Positions 8,793-15,678 of a stretch of DNA of 64,000 nucleotides are shown here, one piece after another; within the stretch, counting starts at the first letter, position 1; every line of letters starts with the position of its first letter. The stretch lies in the NCBI GenBank assembly GCA_001005265.1, contig CP011392.1, positions 806,001 to 870,000 of the forward strand, written 5' to 3'. Origin of the DNA: Dehalogenimonas sp. WBC-2 (GTDB lineage Bacteria > Chloroflexota > Dehalococcoidia > Dehalococcoidales > Dehalococcoidaceae). The notes below the pieces were generated by a model. It saw only the letters and a list, made by a program, of their open reading frames with translations, did no database searches and had not been told where the DNA came from. Made by a program: the position numbers and the translations under genes.

Positions 8793-9410
8793 TTAGTGCG
8801 GTTTTTCTTTACTTCTGGAGGCGTCAAGGCGTTCGTGGACTGAAACTTCTTTAAACTCCAATTCCCCTACATTGACATTAATTGTGCCCTTCGAGGGCCC
8901 TTCTATTGCTGTAAATGGCAACCAAGTTTGGTCCCATACCTTTCTAACCCGGTTTCGGATACTTTCATATTCGCAAACGAGATGATAAGTTACTTGTAGC
9001 TCGAGATTGGTAGGAACGAAGGTTAACGCCTGTTCGTTATTGCGTAAAAAGCCTAGAGTCTCATTTTGCAGGACTGTCTTTTGTGAGCCAATCAAGGAGA
9101 TTTCCAAGCCTATAGCCGGGCTGTTGCCAGCATTGAACAGCTCAAAATGGGAAAAATGGGAAGTCAGTGGGTGTCCGTCAGATTGTGCCATGCACTTAGG
9201 CGCGGATACGATATGCGCTTCATATGTTGTTGCTGCTTCATAAACTACTGCCCTTATTACCAGCAGGGGACGTGAGGCCATAGCCATCTCGGTTTTGGTC
9301 TCTGCTAGGCTTTTTTCTAATTGTTTCTTTGATTGGATGGAATAATAGAGGCCGGTTACCACAAGTACCAAGGTTAAAACTGCAGTTATCATGAAATAGA
9401 AACTATCCAT
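8793..9410 (-). CDS. Membrane-anchored protein of unknown function
   Basis: A 205-residue protein I do not recognise. An N-terminal membrane helix (about residues 5-24) is followed by a short charged coiled segment (QSKKQLEKSLAETKTEM) and a soluble domain of about 150 residues rich in beta-type sequence, possibly outside the cell. The overall plan resembles many small anchored proteins found as single genes in islands. It lies downstream of the two-component genes with a 61-nt gap and may be on the same message. Confidence 0.6.
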   Translation of the reverse strand: MDSFYFMITAVLTLVLVVTGLYYSIQSKKQLEKSLAETKTEMAMASRPLLVIRAVVYEAATTYEAHIVSAPKCMAQSDGHPLTSHFSHFELFNAGNSPAIGLEISLIGSQKTVLQNETLGFLRNNEQALTFVPTNLELQVTYHLVCEYESIRNRVRKVWDQTWLPFTAIEGPSKGTINVNVGELEFKEVSVHERLDASRSKEKPH

Positions 9411-9471
9411 TATCTGGACCTCTCGGCCTCCATCTCAACTTTCGGTATCCCTATCACAACCCTACGATTCT

Positions 9472-10641
9472 TTAATCACAATTTGGGTTTGGTCTGAAGT
9501 AATATTGCCGTAGCAGAGCTTTGAGTTCTGGAATATCAAAAGCCTGTTGATCATCCTCACCGTTTTGTTTCGTTATAGACAGTATCTCTGCTTGAATTGC
9601 GAAGAAAGCGTCCACCACATCTGGATCAAAATGGCTTCCCTCCCCTTCTTTGATAATGGACAATGACTTCTCAAAAGATAATGGTTCTTTATAAGGCCGC
9701 TTCGAGATTAATGCATCAAATGCATCTGCGACTGCAGCTATGCGGGCTGCGATTGGTATTTCTTTACCTTTCAGCCTGTTTGGATAACCACTTCCATCCC
9801 ACTTTTCGTGGTGGCTCAAGGCCATCGTCTCCCCTAAACTTATGAATTCTGCGTCTGAACCATGGAGGATTTTGGCTCCGATGACTGTATGCAGCTTCAT
9901 TATTTCCCATTCCAATGGGTCGAGCTTGACTGGTTTCAACATTATCGCATCGGGTATACCGATTTTCCCCAGGTCAAGCATGGGTGCCGCATAAAGAATA
10001 CTCTCGATAATATTCGTGTTTAGTCCCATATGGCGCGCTATGGCAACGCAATAGCTACTTACCCGTTTGATATGTATGTTGTCATGGTTTTTATATTCAG
10101 CGGCCATAGAAAGACGGAAAATTGTATCAAGTGAAGCTGCTTTAATCCTCTCCAAGGCTCGATTCAATTCCTCGGTTCTTTTTCTTACCTCAGACTCAAG
10201 TTCTTCTTGATAACTATTCATCAAATCATTGTAGGCTTTTACTTTCAGTAAAGACCGTACCCGGGCCAAAAGCTCCATCTTGTCAAACGGTTTTGAAATG
10301 AAGTCATCACAACCAGCTTCAATTCCCTTTACCCTGTCTATGGTTTCCCGCAACGCGGTAATCAAGATTATGGGAATCAAACAATTTGTGGTGCTTTGCC
10401 TGACCCTGCGGATAACTTCAAATCCATCCATGCCGGGCATCATTACGTCCAACAGAATAAGGTCTACTTGATTAGTCGAAAGCTTTCCCAGAGCTTCCTC
10501 ACCGTTTGCCGCCTTGATAATTTCATAACCCTGCGGAATGAGGAAAGCCTCAAGCAATTCAATGTTCTGAGGTCGATCATCTACTGCCAGGATAACCGGC
10601 TTGTCTTTTTTTTGATTGTGGCTTTTCATTATGACAACCAT
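9472..10641 (-). CDS. Response regulator with altered HD-GYP domain
   Basis: 389 residues. An N-terminal receiver domain has acidic pair D21-D22 and phospho-acceptor D65 (LILLDVMMPG). A coiled linker follows at about 135-170, then an HD-GYP domain at about 180-350. HD-GYP domains usually hydrolyse cyclic di-GMP. The GYP part (W281-D-G-S-G-Y-P) and the paired His at 277-278 are present. The signature HD dyad, however, reads L222-D223 in MLDLGKIGIPD, so a metal-ligand His is missing and activity may be lost or changed. It lies 1 nt after the single-domain regulator, as third gene of a kinase-regulator-regulator set. An ATG four codons in (10629) is an alternative start. Confidence 0.88.
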   Translation of the reverse strand: MVVIMKSHNQKKDKPVILAVDDRPQNIELLEAFLIPQGYEIIKAANGEEALGKLSTNQVDLILLDVMMPGMDGFEVIRRVRQSTTNCLIPIILITALRETIDRVKGIEAGCDDFISKPFDKMELLARVRSLLKVKAYNDLMNSYQEELESEVRKRTEELNRALERIKAASLDTIFRLSMAAEYKNHDNIHIKRVSSYCVAIARHMGLNTNIIESILYAAPMLDLGKIGIPDAIMLKPVKLDPLEWEIMKLHTVIGAKILHGSDAEFISLGETMALSHHEKWDGSGYPNRLKGKEIPIAARIAAVADAFDALISKRPYKEPLSFEKSLSIIKEGEGSHFDPDVVDAFFAIQAEILSITKQNGEDDQQAFDIPELKALLRQYYFRPNPNCD

Positions 10642-10642
10642 C

Positions 10643-11008
10643 TCACTTTATAAATCCGAGGATTTCTTTAGCAAAGGTGCGCGTATTTATGGGCTTGCCT
10701 ATGAAGCCGCTATTAGTTATGGAGCTTATCGCTTCTCTGCCTTCTACCATTACAGAGGCGGTCACAAAAACAATGGGAGTACAACATGTACCTTTGTCCT
10801 GGCGTATTATCAACGCCGCCTCGGTACCGCGCATATCGGGAAGCCGCACGTCCATAACGATAATATCCGGCTTTTCTTTCCTGGCTATGACAATTCCATC
10901 GGCAGCATTCTCAGCTATAAATACCTCAAAGCCGCCGACCTCCAGCAGATCTTTTTCTAGTGTCAGATTGTTTTCGTTATCATCAACAACCAATACTCTT
11001 TTCCCCAT
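10643..11008 (-). CDS. Single-domain response regulator
   Basis: A 121-residue CheY-like receiver with no output domain. The acidic pair D9-D10 (LVVDDNE), phospho-acceptor D53 (IIVMDVRLPD), the Thr in VFVTAS and the GKPIN lysine are all present. It lies between the kinase (1 nt upstream) and the HD-GYP regulator (1 nt downstream), so it is probably phosphorylated by that kinase and may act as a relay. Confidence 0.93.
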   Translation of the reverse strand: MGKRVLVVDDNENNLTLEKDLLEVGGFEVFIAENAADGIVIARKEKPDIIVMDVRLPDMRGTEAALIIRQDKGTCCTPIVFVTASVMVEGREAISSITNSGFIGKPINTRTFAKEILGFIK

Positions 11009-11009
11009 C

Positions 11010-13349
11010 TTACGCCACCTTCCTGGATACGATGGGCAGAGTAAAGCGAACCAGCGTGCCTTTGCCCAGCCCCTCTGATTCTAAAGAAAGCTTACCGCTG
11101 TGCAGTTCAACCAGTTTTTGCGACAGCGGCAAACCGAGTCCCGTGCCCTCGGTTACCCGGGAATATGGGGTATCGACACGGAAAAAGCCTTCAAATATTT
11201 TCCCCATGTTTTCAGATGCGATACCAACCCCGGTGTCCCAGACTACTATTTCTATTTTAGAACCAACTTTCCTGGCCCGCATGCCAATCTTTCCACCTTC
11301 TTGGGTGAACTTGACTGCATTTGAAAGCAGGTTGTAGAGTATCTCCTTTACCTTGAGCTCATCCGCCTCAATATCTGGCAGATCATGGGCTATTTCAAGT
11401 GTCATTTCAATCTGCTTTTTAGTGACCATATCCGCTACCAGCATGGAAATCTCGTTTAACAAGTTTTTCATGGGTAAGCAGGATAATGACAGCTTCATTT
11501 TGCCGGCTTCAACCTTGGCCATATCCAAAATTTGGTTTATCAACAGCAGCAGGTGTTTGCCGCTGGTTAAGACATTATTAACGTATTGCTTCTGCTTTTC
11601 GTTAAGCGGTCCGAACGTTTCATCGTACAACACTTCGGAGAAACCGTTGATTGAATTAAGCGGAGTTCTGAGTTCATGCGACATATTCGCCAGAAATTCA
11701 GATTTTACACGGGCAGTACGTTCCAATTCGGCAGCCAATTCCGTCAAATCTTCATGCGCTTTTTCGAGCCCCTCTTCTATCTCCTTGCGCTTAGTGATAT
11801 CCTCAATAGCCAGCAGGATGGTTCGTTCCTTACCCATTCCCCGTTCAATTTGACGTGCATTAAGCAACATTGTGCGACGTCCGATGGTGGCAAAGTTGTG
11901 TTCAACCTCATAGTTATCAAAGGTTGTTTTTAGGGGCAGGATAGTCTCCAGCAGTTCCCTTAGCTTTGGGATATTCCACTGTTTATTGCCGAGGTCATAG
12001 ATGAGTTGTCCCACGGTTTCTTCTGGCTTGACTTTGAAAAACTCATAGAAGGAGCGGCTGACGGTAACTACCCTGAGGTCCTGATCTAGAGAAATCAAAG
12101 GCTCACGCACAGTGTTGATAACACTCTCGGCGAATTCCCAAGTTTCATCTGCGGACTTTTTAATAACCTCCAGTTCCTTACGCGTCTTTTCGAGGCCAGC
12201 CTCTATCTCTTTACGCTCTGTGACATCCTCAATAGCCAGCAGGATGGTTCGTTCCTTACCCATTCCCCGTTCGATTTGCCGGGCGTTAAGCAACATCGTG
12301 CGACGTCCGATGGTGGCAAAATTGTGTTCAACTTCATAGTTATCAAAGGTTGTTTTTAGGGGCAGGATAGTCTCCAGCAGTTCCCTTAGCTTTGGTATAT
12401 TCCACTGTTTATTGCCGAGGTCATAGATGAGTTGTCCCACGGTTTCTTCTGGCCTGACCTTAAAGAACTCATAGAAGGATCGGCTAACAATGACTACCCG
12501 TAAATCCTGGTCCAGAACGATTAACGGTTCACGTACGGTGTTTATGATGCTCTCGGAGTACTCGCTGACTGTCAATAATTGCTTGGCCTTTTTTTGTTCG
12601 GTTATGTCATGCATGATGGCCGACACACCATATATATTTCCGGCCTTGTCCCTGATTGATGAAAGGGTCAGAGAAATATCAATCACCACTCCATCCTTGC
12701 GCACGCGTTTGGTTTCGAAGTTTTGGATCCGTTCTCCGGTGCCCAGCCTTTTTAGCTGGTTACGTATTTCCCTTTTGTATCCGGGAGGAGCCAGGCGCGA
12801 GATATTTTTCCCCTGCATCTCCTTTTCGGTGTAACCCAGTATTTTTTCAGCCCCCTTATTCCAACTAATGACTTCACCCTCGAGCGTTTTGCCAATAATA
12901 CCATCAATAGATGTGTTAACGATTGCGGCTAAACTAAGATAAGATTCTTCCGCGCTCTTGCGATTAGTGATATCTTCGATAGCCAAGAGAATAACTTTTA
13001 GCTTCTGCGGTGGCCTGGGGATTCTGCGGGCATTTAACAGCATAGTGCGTCTGCCAATGCCGACAAAATCGTGTTCCACCTCAAAGTCATCAAAGCTTGC
13101 TTTTTCGGGAAGGATGGTTTCCAGCAATTCCCGTAACCTGGGTATATCCCATTGGCGGTTTCCAAGGTCATATATAAGCTGCCCTACGGTCTCATCGGGT
13201 ATGACCTTGAAGACTTCATAGAAGGATCGGCTGGCTGAAACTACCCTTAAATCTTGGTCCAGAACAACCAAGGGTTCACGTACGGTGTCGATGATGCTCT
13301 CGGCATATTCAAGGGACTGGGATGTGGTAGCAGTTTTTCCCCGGGGCAT
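11010..13349 (-). CDS. Sensor histidine kinase with four PAS domains
   Basis: 779 residues with no clear membrane segment, so probably cytoplasmic. PAS-type domains lie at about 12-130, 135-255, 260-380 and 400-520. The first, third and fourth belong to one subtype (REPLxxLDQDLRVV, RRTMLLNAR) while the second is a classical PAS/PAC unit (GYTEKEMQGKN). A HisKA domain follows with phospho-acceptor H558 (SHELRTPLNSI), then an HATPase with N box (NLLSNAVKF), G1 (DTGVGI) and G2 (GTGLGL). AAGGAG precedes the ATG. The third and fourth PAS units arose by a recent in-frame duplication. The signal is unknown. Confidence 0.95.
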   Translation of the reverse strand: MPRGKTATTSQSLEYAESIIDTVREPLVVLDQDLRVVSASRSFYEVFKVIPDETVGQLIYDLGNRQWDIPRLRELLETILPEKASFDDFEVEHDFVGIGRRTMLLNARRIPRPPQKLKVILLAIEDITNRKSAEESYLSLAAIVNTSIDGIIGKTLEGEVISWNKGAEKILGYTEKEMQGKNISRLAPPGYKREIRNQLKRLGTGERIQNFETKRVRKDGVVIDISLTLSSIRDKAGNIYGVSAIMHDITEQKKAKQLLTVSEYSESIINTVREPLIVLDQDLRVVIVSRSFYEFFKVRPEETVGQLIYDLGNKQWNIPKLRELLETILPLKTTFDNYEVEHNFATIGRRTMLLNARQIERGMGKERTILLAIEDVTERKEIEAGLEKTRKELEVIKKSADETWEFAESVINTVREPLISLDQDLRVVTVSRSFYEFFKVKPEETVGQLIYDLGNKQWNIPKLRELLETILPLKTTFDNYEVEHNFATIGRRTMLLNARQIERGMGKERTILLAIEDITKRKEIEEGLEKAHEDLTELAAELERTARVKSEFLANMSHELRTPLNSINGFSEVLYDETFGPLNEKQKQYVNNVLTSGKHLLLLINQILDMAKVEAGKMKLSLSCLPMKNLLNEISMLVADMVTKKQIEMTLEIAHDLPDIEADELKVKEILYNLLSNAVKFTQEGGKIGMRARKVGSKIEIVVWDTGVGIASENMGKIFEGFFRVDTPYSRVTEGTGLGLPLSQKLVELHSGKLSLESEGLGKGTLVRFTLPIVSRKVA
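11797..12546 (-). repeat. In-frame tandem duplication encoding two PAS domains
   Basis: The segment at about 11797-12120 recurs at about 12223-12546, offset by 426 nt (142 codons), with long stretches of identical DNA. Synonymous sites are mostly unchanged, which suggests a recent duplication or ongoing gene conversion inside the kinase gene. Confidence 0.85.
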
Positions 13350-13659
13350 TTTCTGTCTCCTTACTTTTCAGTAATGCTTGGTTTTGTTAGTTTCTTTCTT
13401 TCATCAATTGGTAGATAGTCTGGTCCGAGGTTTAGAGTGTTCATGTCCCCGATCACCTTTTTTAGCTGATAGAGTTCCTCAAGCACATGTGGTCTGTGAC
13501 TATTATACTCCTGATAACGCCGAACCTCTGCTTTCTGATCGTTTAGAAACCAGAAAAGTCTTTCTCTAACTGGTACTTAAAATGGGGCAAGACTAGGTGC
13601 CTGACCCCCTAAAACGAGTCCAGTTGCATGTCAGACTGGAAAATACTAAAGGGCAACAG
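13350..13659. other. Gene-free spacer with an insertion-sequence-like stretch
   Basis: No convincing gene. Around 13581-13612 a stretch with the words GGGGCAAGACTAGG and TGCCTGACCCC forms an imperfect inverted repeat and immediately precedes the transposase fragment, so it may be a decayed insertion-sequence end. Confidence 0.4.
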
Positions 13660-13791
13660 ATGCCTAGGAAATCATTCACGCCGGAGCAGATCATCAACAA
13701 GCTCCTAGAAGCCGATATCATTATCAGTCAGGGAGCCACCCTTGCCGCTATGCTTAAAAAGATTGGGGTAAAAAACCGAAAAGGAGTTTAA
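13660..13791 (+). pseudogene. Truncated IS3-type transposase OrfA fragment
   Basis: From the ATG at 13660 the frame reads MPRKSFTPEQIINKLLEAD, the typical start of the small helix-turn-helix protein OrfA of IS3-family elements, followed by a degraded region and a stop at 13789-13791 after 43 codons. The rest of orfA and all of orfB are absent. It lies about 100 nt before the right tRNA-Arg repeat, inside the island. Confidence 0.72.
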
Positions 13792-13891
13792 ACTATGGGA
13801 TAAAACCCGCTGCTTCACCAAATTCACCGACCCTCTCACAGCTAATGGAATTATTGGTCGCAAATCTAATGAAGAAAATAACGGCACTATG

Positions 13892-13934
13892 TAAGCAGCG
13901 GGCTTGGGGTTCGAATCCCGCCTGGGACGCCACA
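13892..13934 (+). repeat. Right copy of tRNA-Arg 3' direct repeat (att scar)
   Basis: Matches 8378-8420 at 40 of 43 positions, with the three mismatches close together in the variable/T-stem region. It contains the T-arm, the 3' acceptor strand and CCA but no 5' half, so it is not a working tRNA. With the left copy it frames an island of about 5.5 kb. Confidence 0.85.
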
Positions 13935-14306
13935 CCTTTATCAACCACTTTTACTCCTCGGACCTGAGCGGACTCACTGGATTGGACAATTTTGAGCCAA
14001 ACATCCTTCAGATCAGATCTCCCCTGCGCTAACATTGAATCATGGTGATTTTAAAGTTATGACTTTTAGGAATGGATTATGTTTAATTATTACAGACAAC
14101 AAAGTTGGTTCAATGTCAGTCCAGAATAAAATCGGTAAAATACCACTGGCAGGAAAATAACCAACACCGCACACTACCCTGTACAATTTGATATTGCACT
14201 TAAATTGATGGAGAAACCCTTGGTCTTAGAGTTATTATATTTTTAGAAACTGCCATACCAAGATGGACAAAAAACAAAGCATACCTGATAAAGCAGCTAA
14301 AGCTAT
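13935..14306. other. Decayed arm of a second tRNA-Arg element
   Basis: No intact gene is seen. About 13952-14065 resembles 8421-8525, the sequence just after the true tRNA-Arg: both contain ACTCCTCG, then TTGGAC followed by ATTTTG, then TCATGGTGATTTT in the same order. The stretch therefore looks like the left arm of a related element inserted earlier at the same tRNA. The rest (14070-14306) shows nothing I can name. Confidence 0.5.
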
Positions 14307-14393
14307 TTAGTCCTTTTTACGGCTCTTGAACAAAAAGAACAATACTACAATGATTACTAGAATAACAATGAATTCTGTTGGTCCCAGACGCAT
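14307..14393 (-). CDS. TatA-like single-helix micropeptide
   Basis: A 28-codon frame from the ATG at 14391-14393 to TAA at 14307-14309, reading MRLGPTEFIVILVIIVV, then a short hydrophobic stretch and the basic tail KSRKKD. GAGGAT stands 8 nt before the start. The LGPTE turn followed by one membrane helix is like the N-terminus of TatA/TatE proteins of the twin-arginine export system, but the amphipathic helix and tail that follow in true TatA are absent. It could be a truncated TatA, an independent small membrane protein, or a chance frame; the start signal and composition favour a real peptide. Confidence 0.5.
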   Translation of the reverse strand: MRLGPTEFIVILVIIVVLFFLFKSRKKD

Positions 14394-14432
14394 ATACTTT
14401 ATCCTCGCTTCCTTTCGGAACTTGCTCATTAT

Positions 14433-14470
14433 ATAACAAAAACCCCATCAGCATATAGCTGCATGGGGTT
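14433..14470 (-). terminator. Rho-independent terminator after rplT
   Basis: On the minus strand AACCCCAT pairs with ATGGGGTT around an inner CAGC/GCTG stem and is followed by a T-rich run. It starts 16 nt after the rplT stop and closes the thrS-infC-rpmI-rplT operon. A TATAAT (14428-14433) in the tail may be the -10 element of the micropeptide gene. Confidence 0.88.
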
Positions 14471-14486
14471 CTATCTCTAAGATAAT

Positions 14487-14834
14487 CTAGTTCTGAGCTT
14501 TTTTAACCAAGTCAGCAAAAGCGGCAGGTTGGGTAATGGCTAAATCTGCTAACACCTTACGGTTAAGAGTTACGTCGGCTTTAGCCAGACCAGCAATAAA
14601 CTGGCTATAAGTCATGCCATTTAATCTGGTGGCGGCATTGATACGGGCGATCCATAAACGACGGAAATCTCCCTTGCGGTCACGTCGGTGGGCGTGGGCG
14701 TAAGACAAGGCATGAGTCAAACTTTCTTTAGCACGACGAAAATTGTGATTTCGTTGGCCGCGGTGACCCTTTGTTAGTTCAAGTACTGCTTTATGTCGTT
14801 TTTTAGTGGCGACTCCACCTTTAATACGTGTCAT
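14487..14834 (-). CDS. rplT: 50S ribosomal protein L20
   Basis: A 115-residue basic protein needed early in large-subunit assembly. The N-terminal MTRIKGGVATKKRHK region, the GHRGQRNHNFR segment and RDRKGDFRRLWIARINAA are typical of L20. Last gene of the infC-rpmI-rplT set, 25 nt after rpmI. In other bacteria L20 can repress this operon by binding its mRNA; no such site is obvious here. Confidence 0.98.
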   Translation of the reverse strand: MTRIKGGVATKKRHKAVLELTKGHRGQRNHNFRRAKESLTHALSYAHAHRRDRKGDFRRLWIARINAATRLNGMTYSQFIAGLAKADVTLNRKVLADLAITQPAAFADLVKKAQN

Positions 14835-14859
14835 AATTTTTCCTTATACTCTTTATTAA

Positions 14860-15063
14860 TCAAGGTGTTCCATAGGGAATGAGGCGGCTCAGGCGTTTCA
14901 CATCTTCCTTGGCTACAGGAATCATCTCGTCAAACTGACGGCGGGTGCGGGATGATTTATTGCGGCGCAGATGGCTTTTAGGGCCCTTCACGCGCATTAG
15001 CTTGCCGGACCCGGTGATTTTAAACCGGTTTTGGGCTCCTTTATGCGTCTTTATCTTCGGCAT
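14860..15063 (-). CDS. rpmI: 50S ribosomal protein L35
   Basis: 67 residues starting MPKIKTHKGAQNRFK, with the usual basic GPKSHLRRNKS region. The ATG at 15061-15063 is chosen over an upstream in-frame start because L35 proteins begin with MPKxKTH and because GGAAGGA lies just before it. The first 23 nt lie inside the 3' end of infC, so translation is probably coupled. Confidence 0.97.
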   Translation of the reverse strand: MPKIKTHKGAQNRFKITGSGKLMRVKGPKSHLRRNKSSRTRRQFDEMIPVAKEDVKRLSRLIPYGTP

Positions 15064-15604
15064 TTTCGGTTTGTCCTTCCTTTGATTTTGGTTTGGCGCC
15101 CGGCTTGGGAACCAGCATAAGATGTATGCGTGAGCCAAGGAGCGTCGGTTGTCCTTCCACTAAAGCAATATCCGAAAGATCCTCCGCAGCTCGCTTCAAT
15201 ATCTTAATGCCTAACTCTGAATGAGTAATCTCTCGTCCACGGAACATTATAGTCAGTTTTACTTTGTCGCCGTCTTCTAATTGCTTTCTAACGCTACGCA
15301 CCTTAGCTTCATAATCATGAATGCCTATCTTTGGGCGAAGACGGATTTCCTTCAAAAGCGATAATTTTTGGCCTTTTTTGGCCTCTCGTTCTTTTTTTGT
15401 CTGCTCATAGCGATATTTTCCATAGTCCATCAGTCGACACACAGGTGGGACTGAAGTGGGAGCTACTTCAACCAGATCAAGATTACCGCGGCGGGCTAAA
15501 TCTTTAGCTTGTGCTACTGTTAACACGCCTAGTTGCTCGCCATTTTCTCCGACAACCCGAACCTCCCGGCCCAGTATCTTGTCATTGATTCGAAGTTCTT
15601 TAAT
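15041..15604 (-). CDS. infC: Translation initiation factor IF-3, non-AUG start
   Basis: IF-3 controls start-codon fidelity and subunit dissociation. From 15526 the frame has only a GTG start inside the domain, but the same frame runs upstream and encodes the conserved IF-3 beginning (KELRINDKILGREVR, then GENGEQLGVL). The most likely start is ATT at 15602-15604 (or the adjoining ATA at 15605-15607) behind a GGGGAGGTAG ribosome-binding site at 15615-15624. This gives 187 residues with both IF-3 domains. A rare start codon is known for infC in Escherichia coli, where it allows IF-3 to limit its own synthesis. The C-terminal tail is Lys/Glu-rich. Confidence 0.93.
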   Translation of the reverse strand: MKELRINDKILGREVRVVGENGEQLGVLTVAQAKDLARRGNLDLVEVAPTSVPPVCRLMDYGKYRYEQTKKEREAKKGQKLSLLKEIRLRPKIGIHDYEAKVRSVRKQLEDGDKVKLTIMFRGREITHSELGIKILKRAAEDLSDIALVEGQPTLLGSRIHLMLVPKPGAKPKSKEGQTENAEDKDA

Positions 15605-15678
15605 TATGTGCTGGCTACCTCCCCGGATAAAATAAGACTACCGGAAAATATATCATATTTACGATGACCAGTACAAAT

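Noticed and set aside
11797-13260. A repeat array such as CRISPR
   Set aside because: The repeats are hundreds of bases long and in frame, encoding PAS domains. No CRISPR array was found in the window.
13880-13937. A second tRNA-Arg gene
   Set aside because: Only the 3' half is present; there is no acceptor 5' strand, D-arm or anticodon stem partner.
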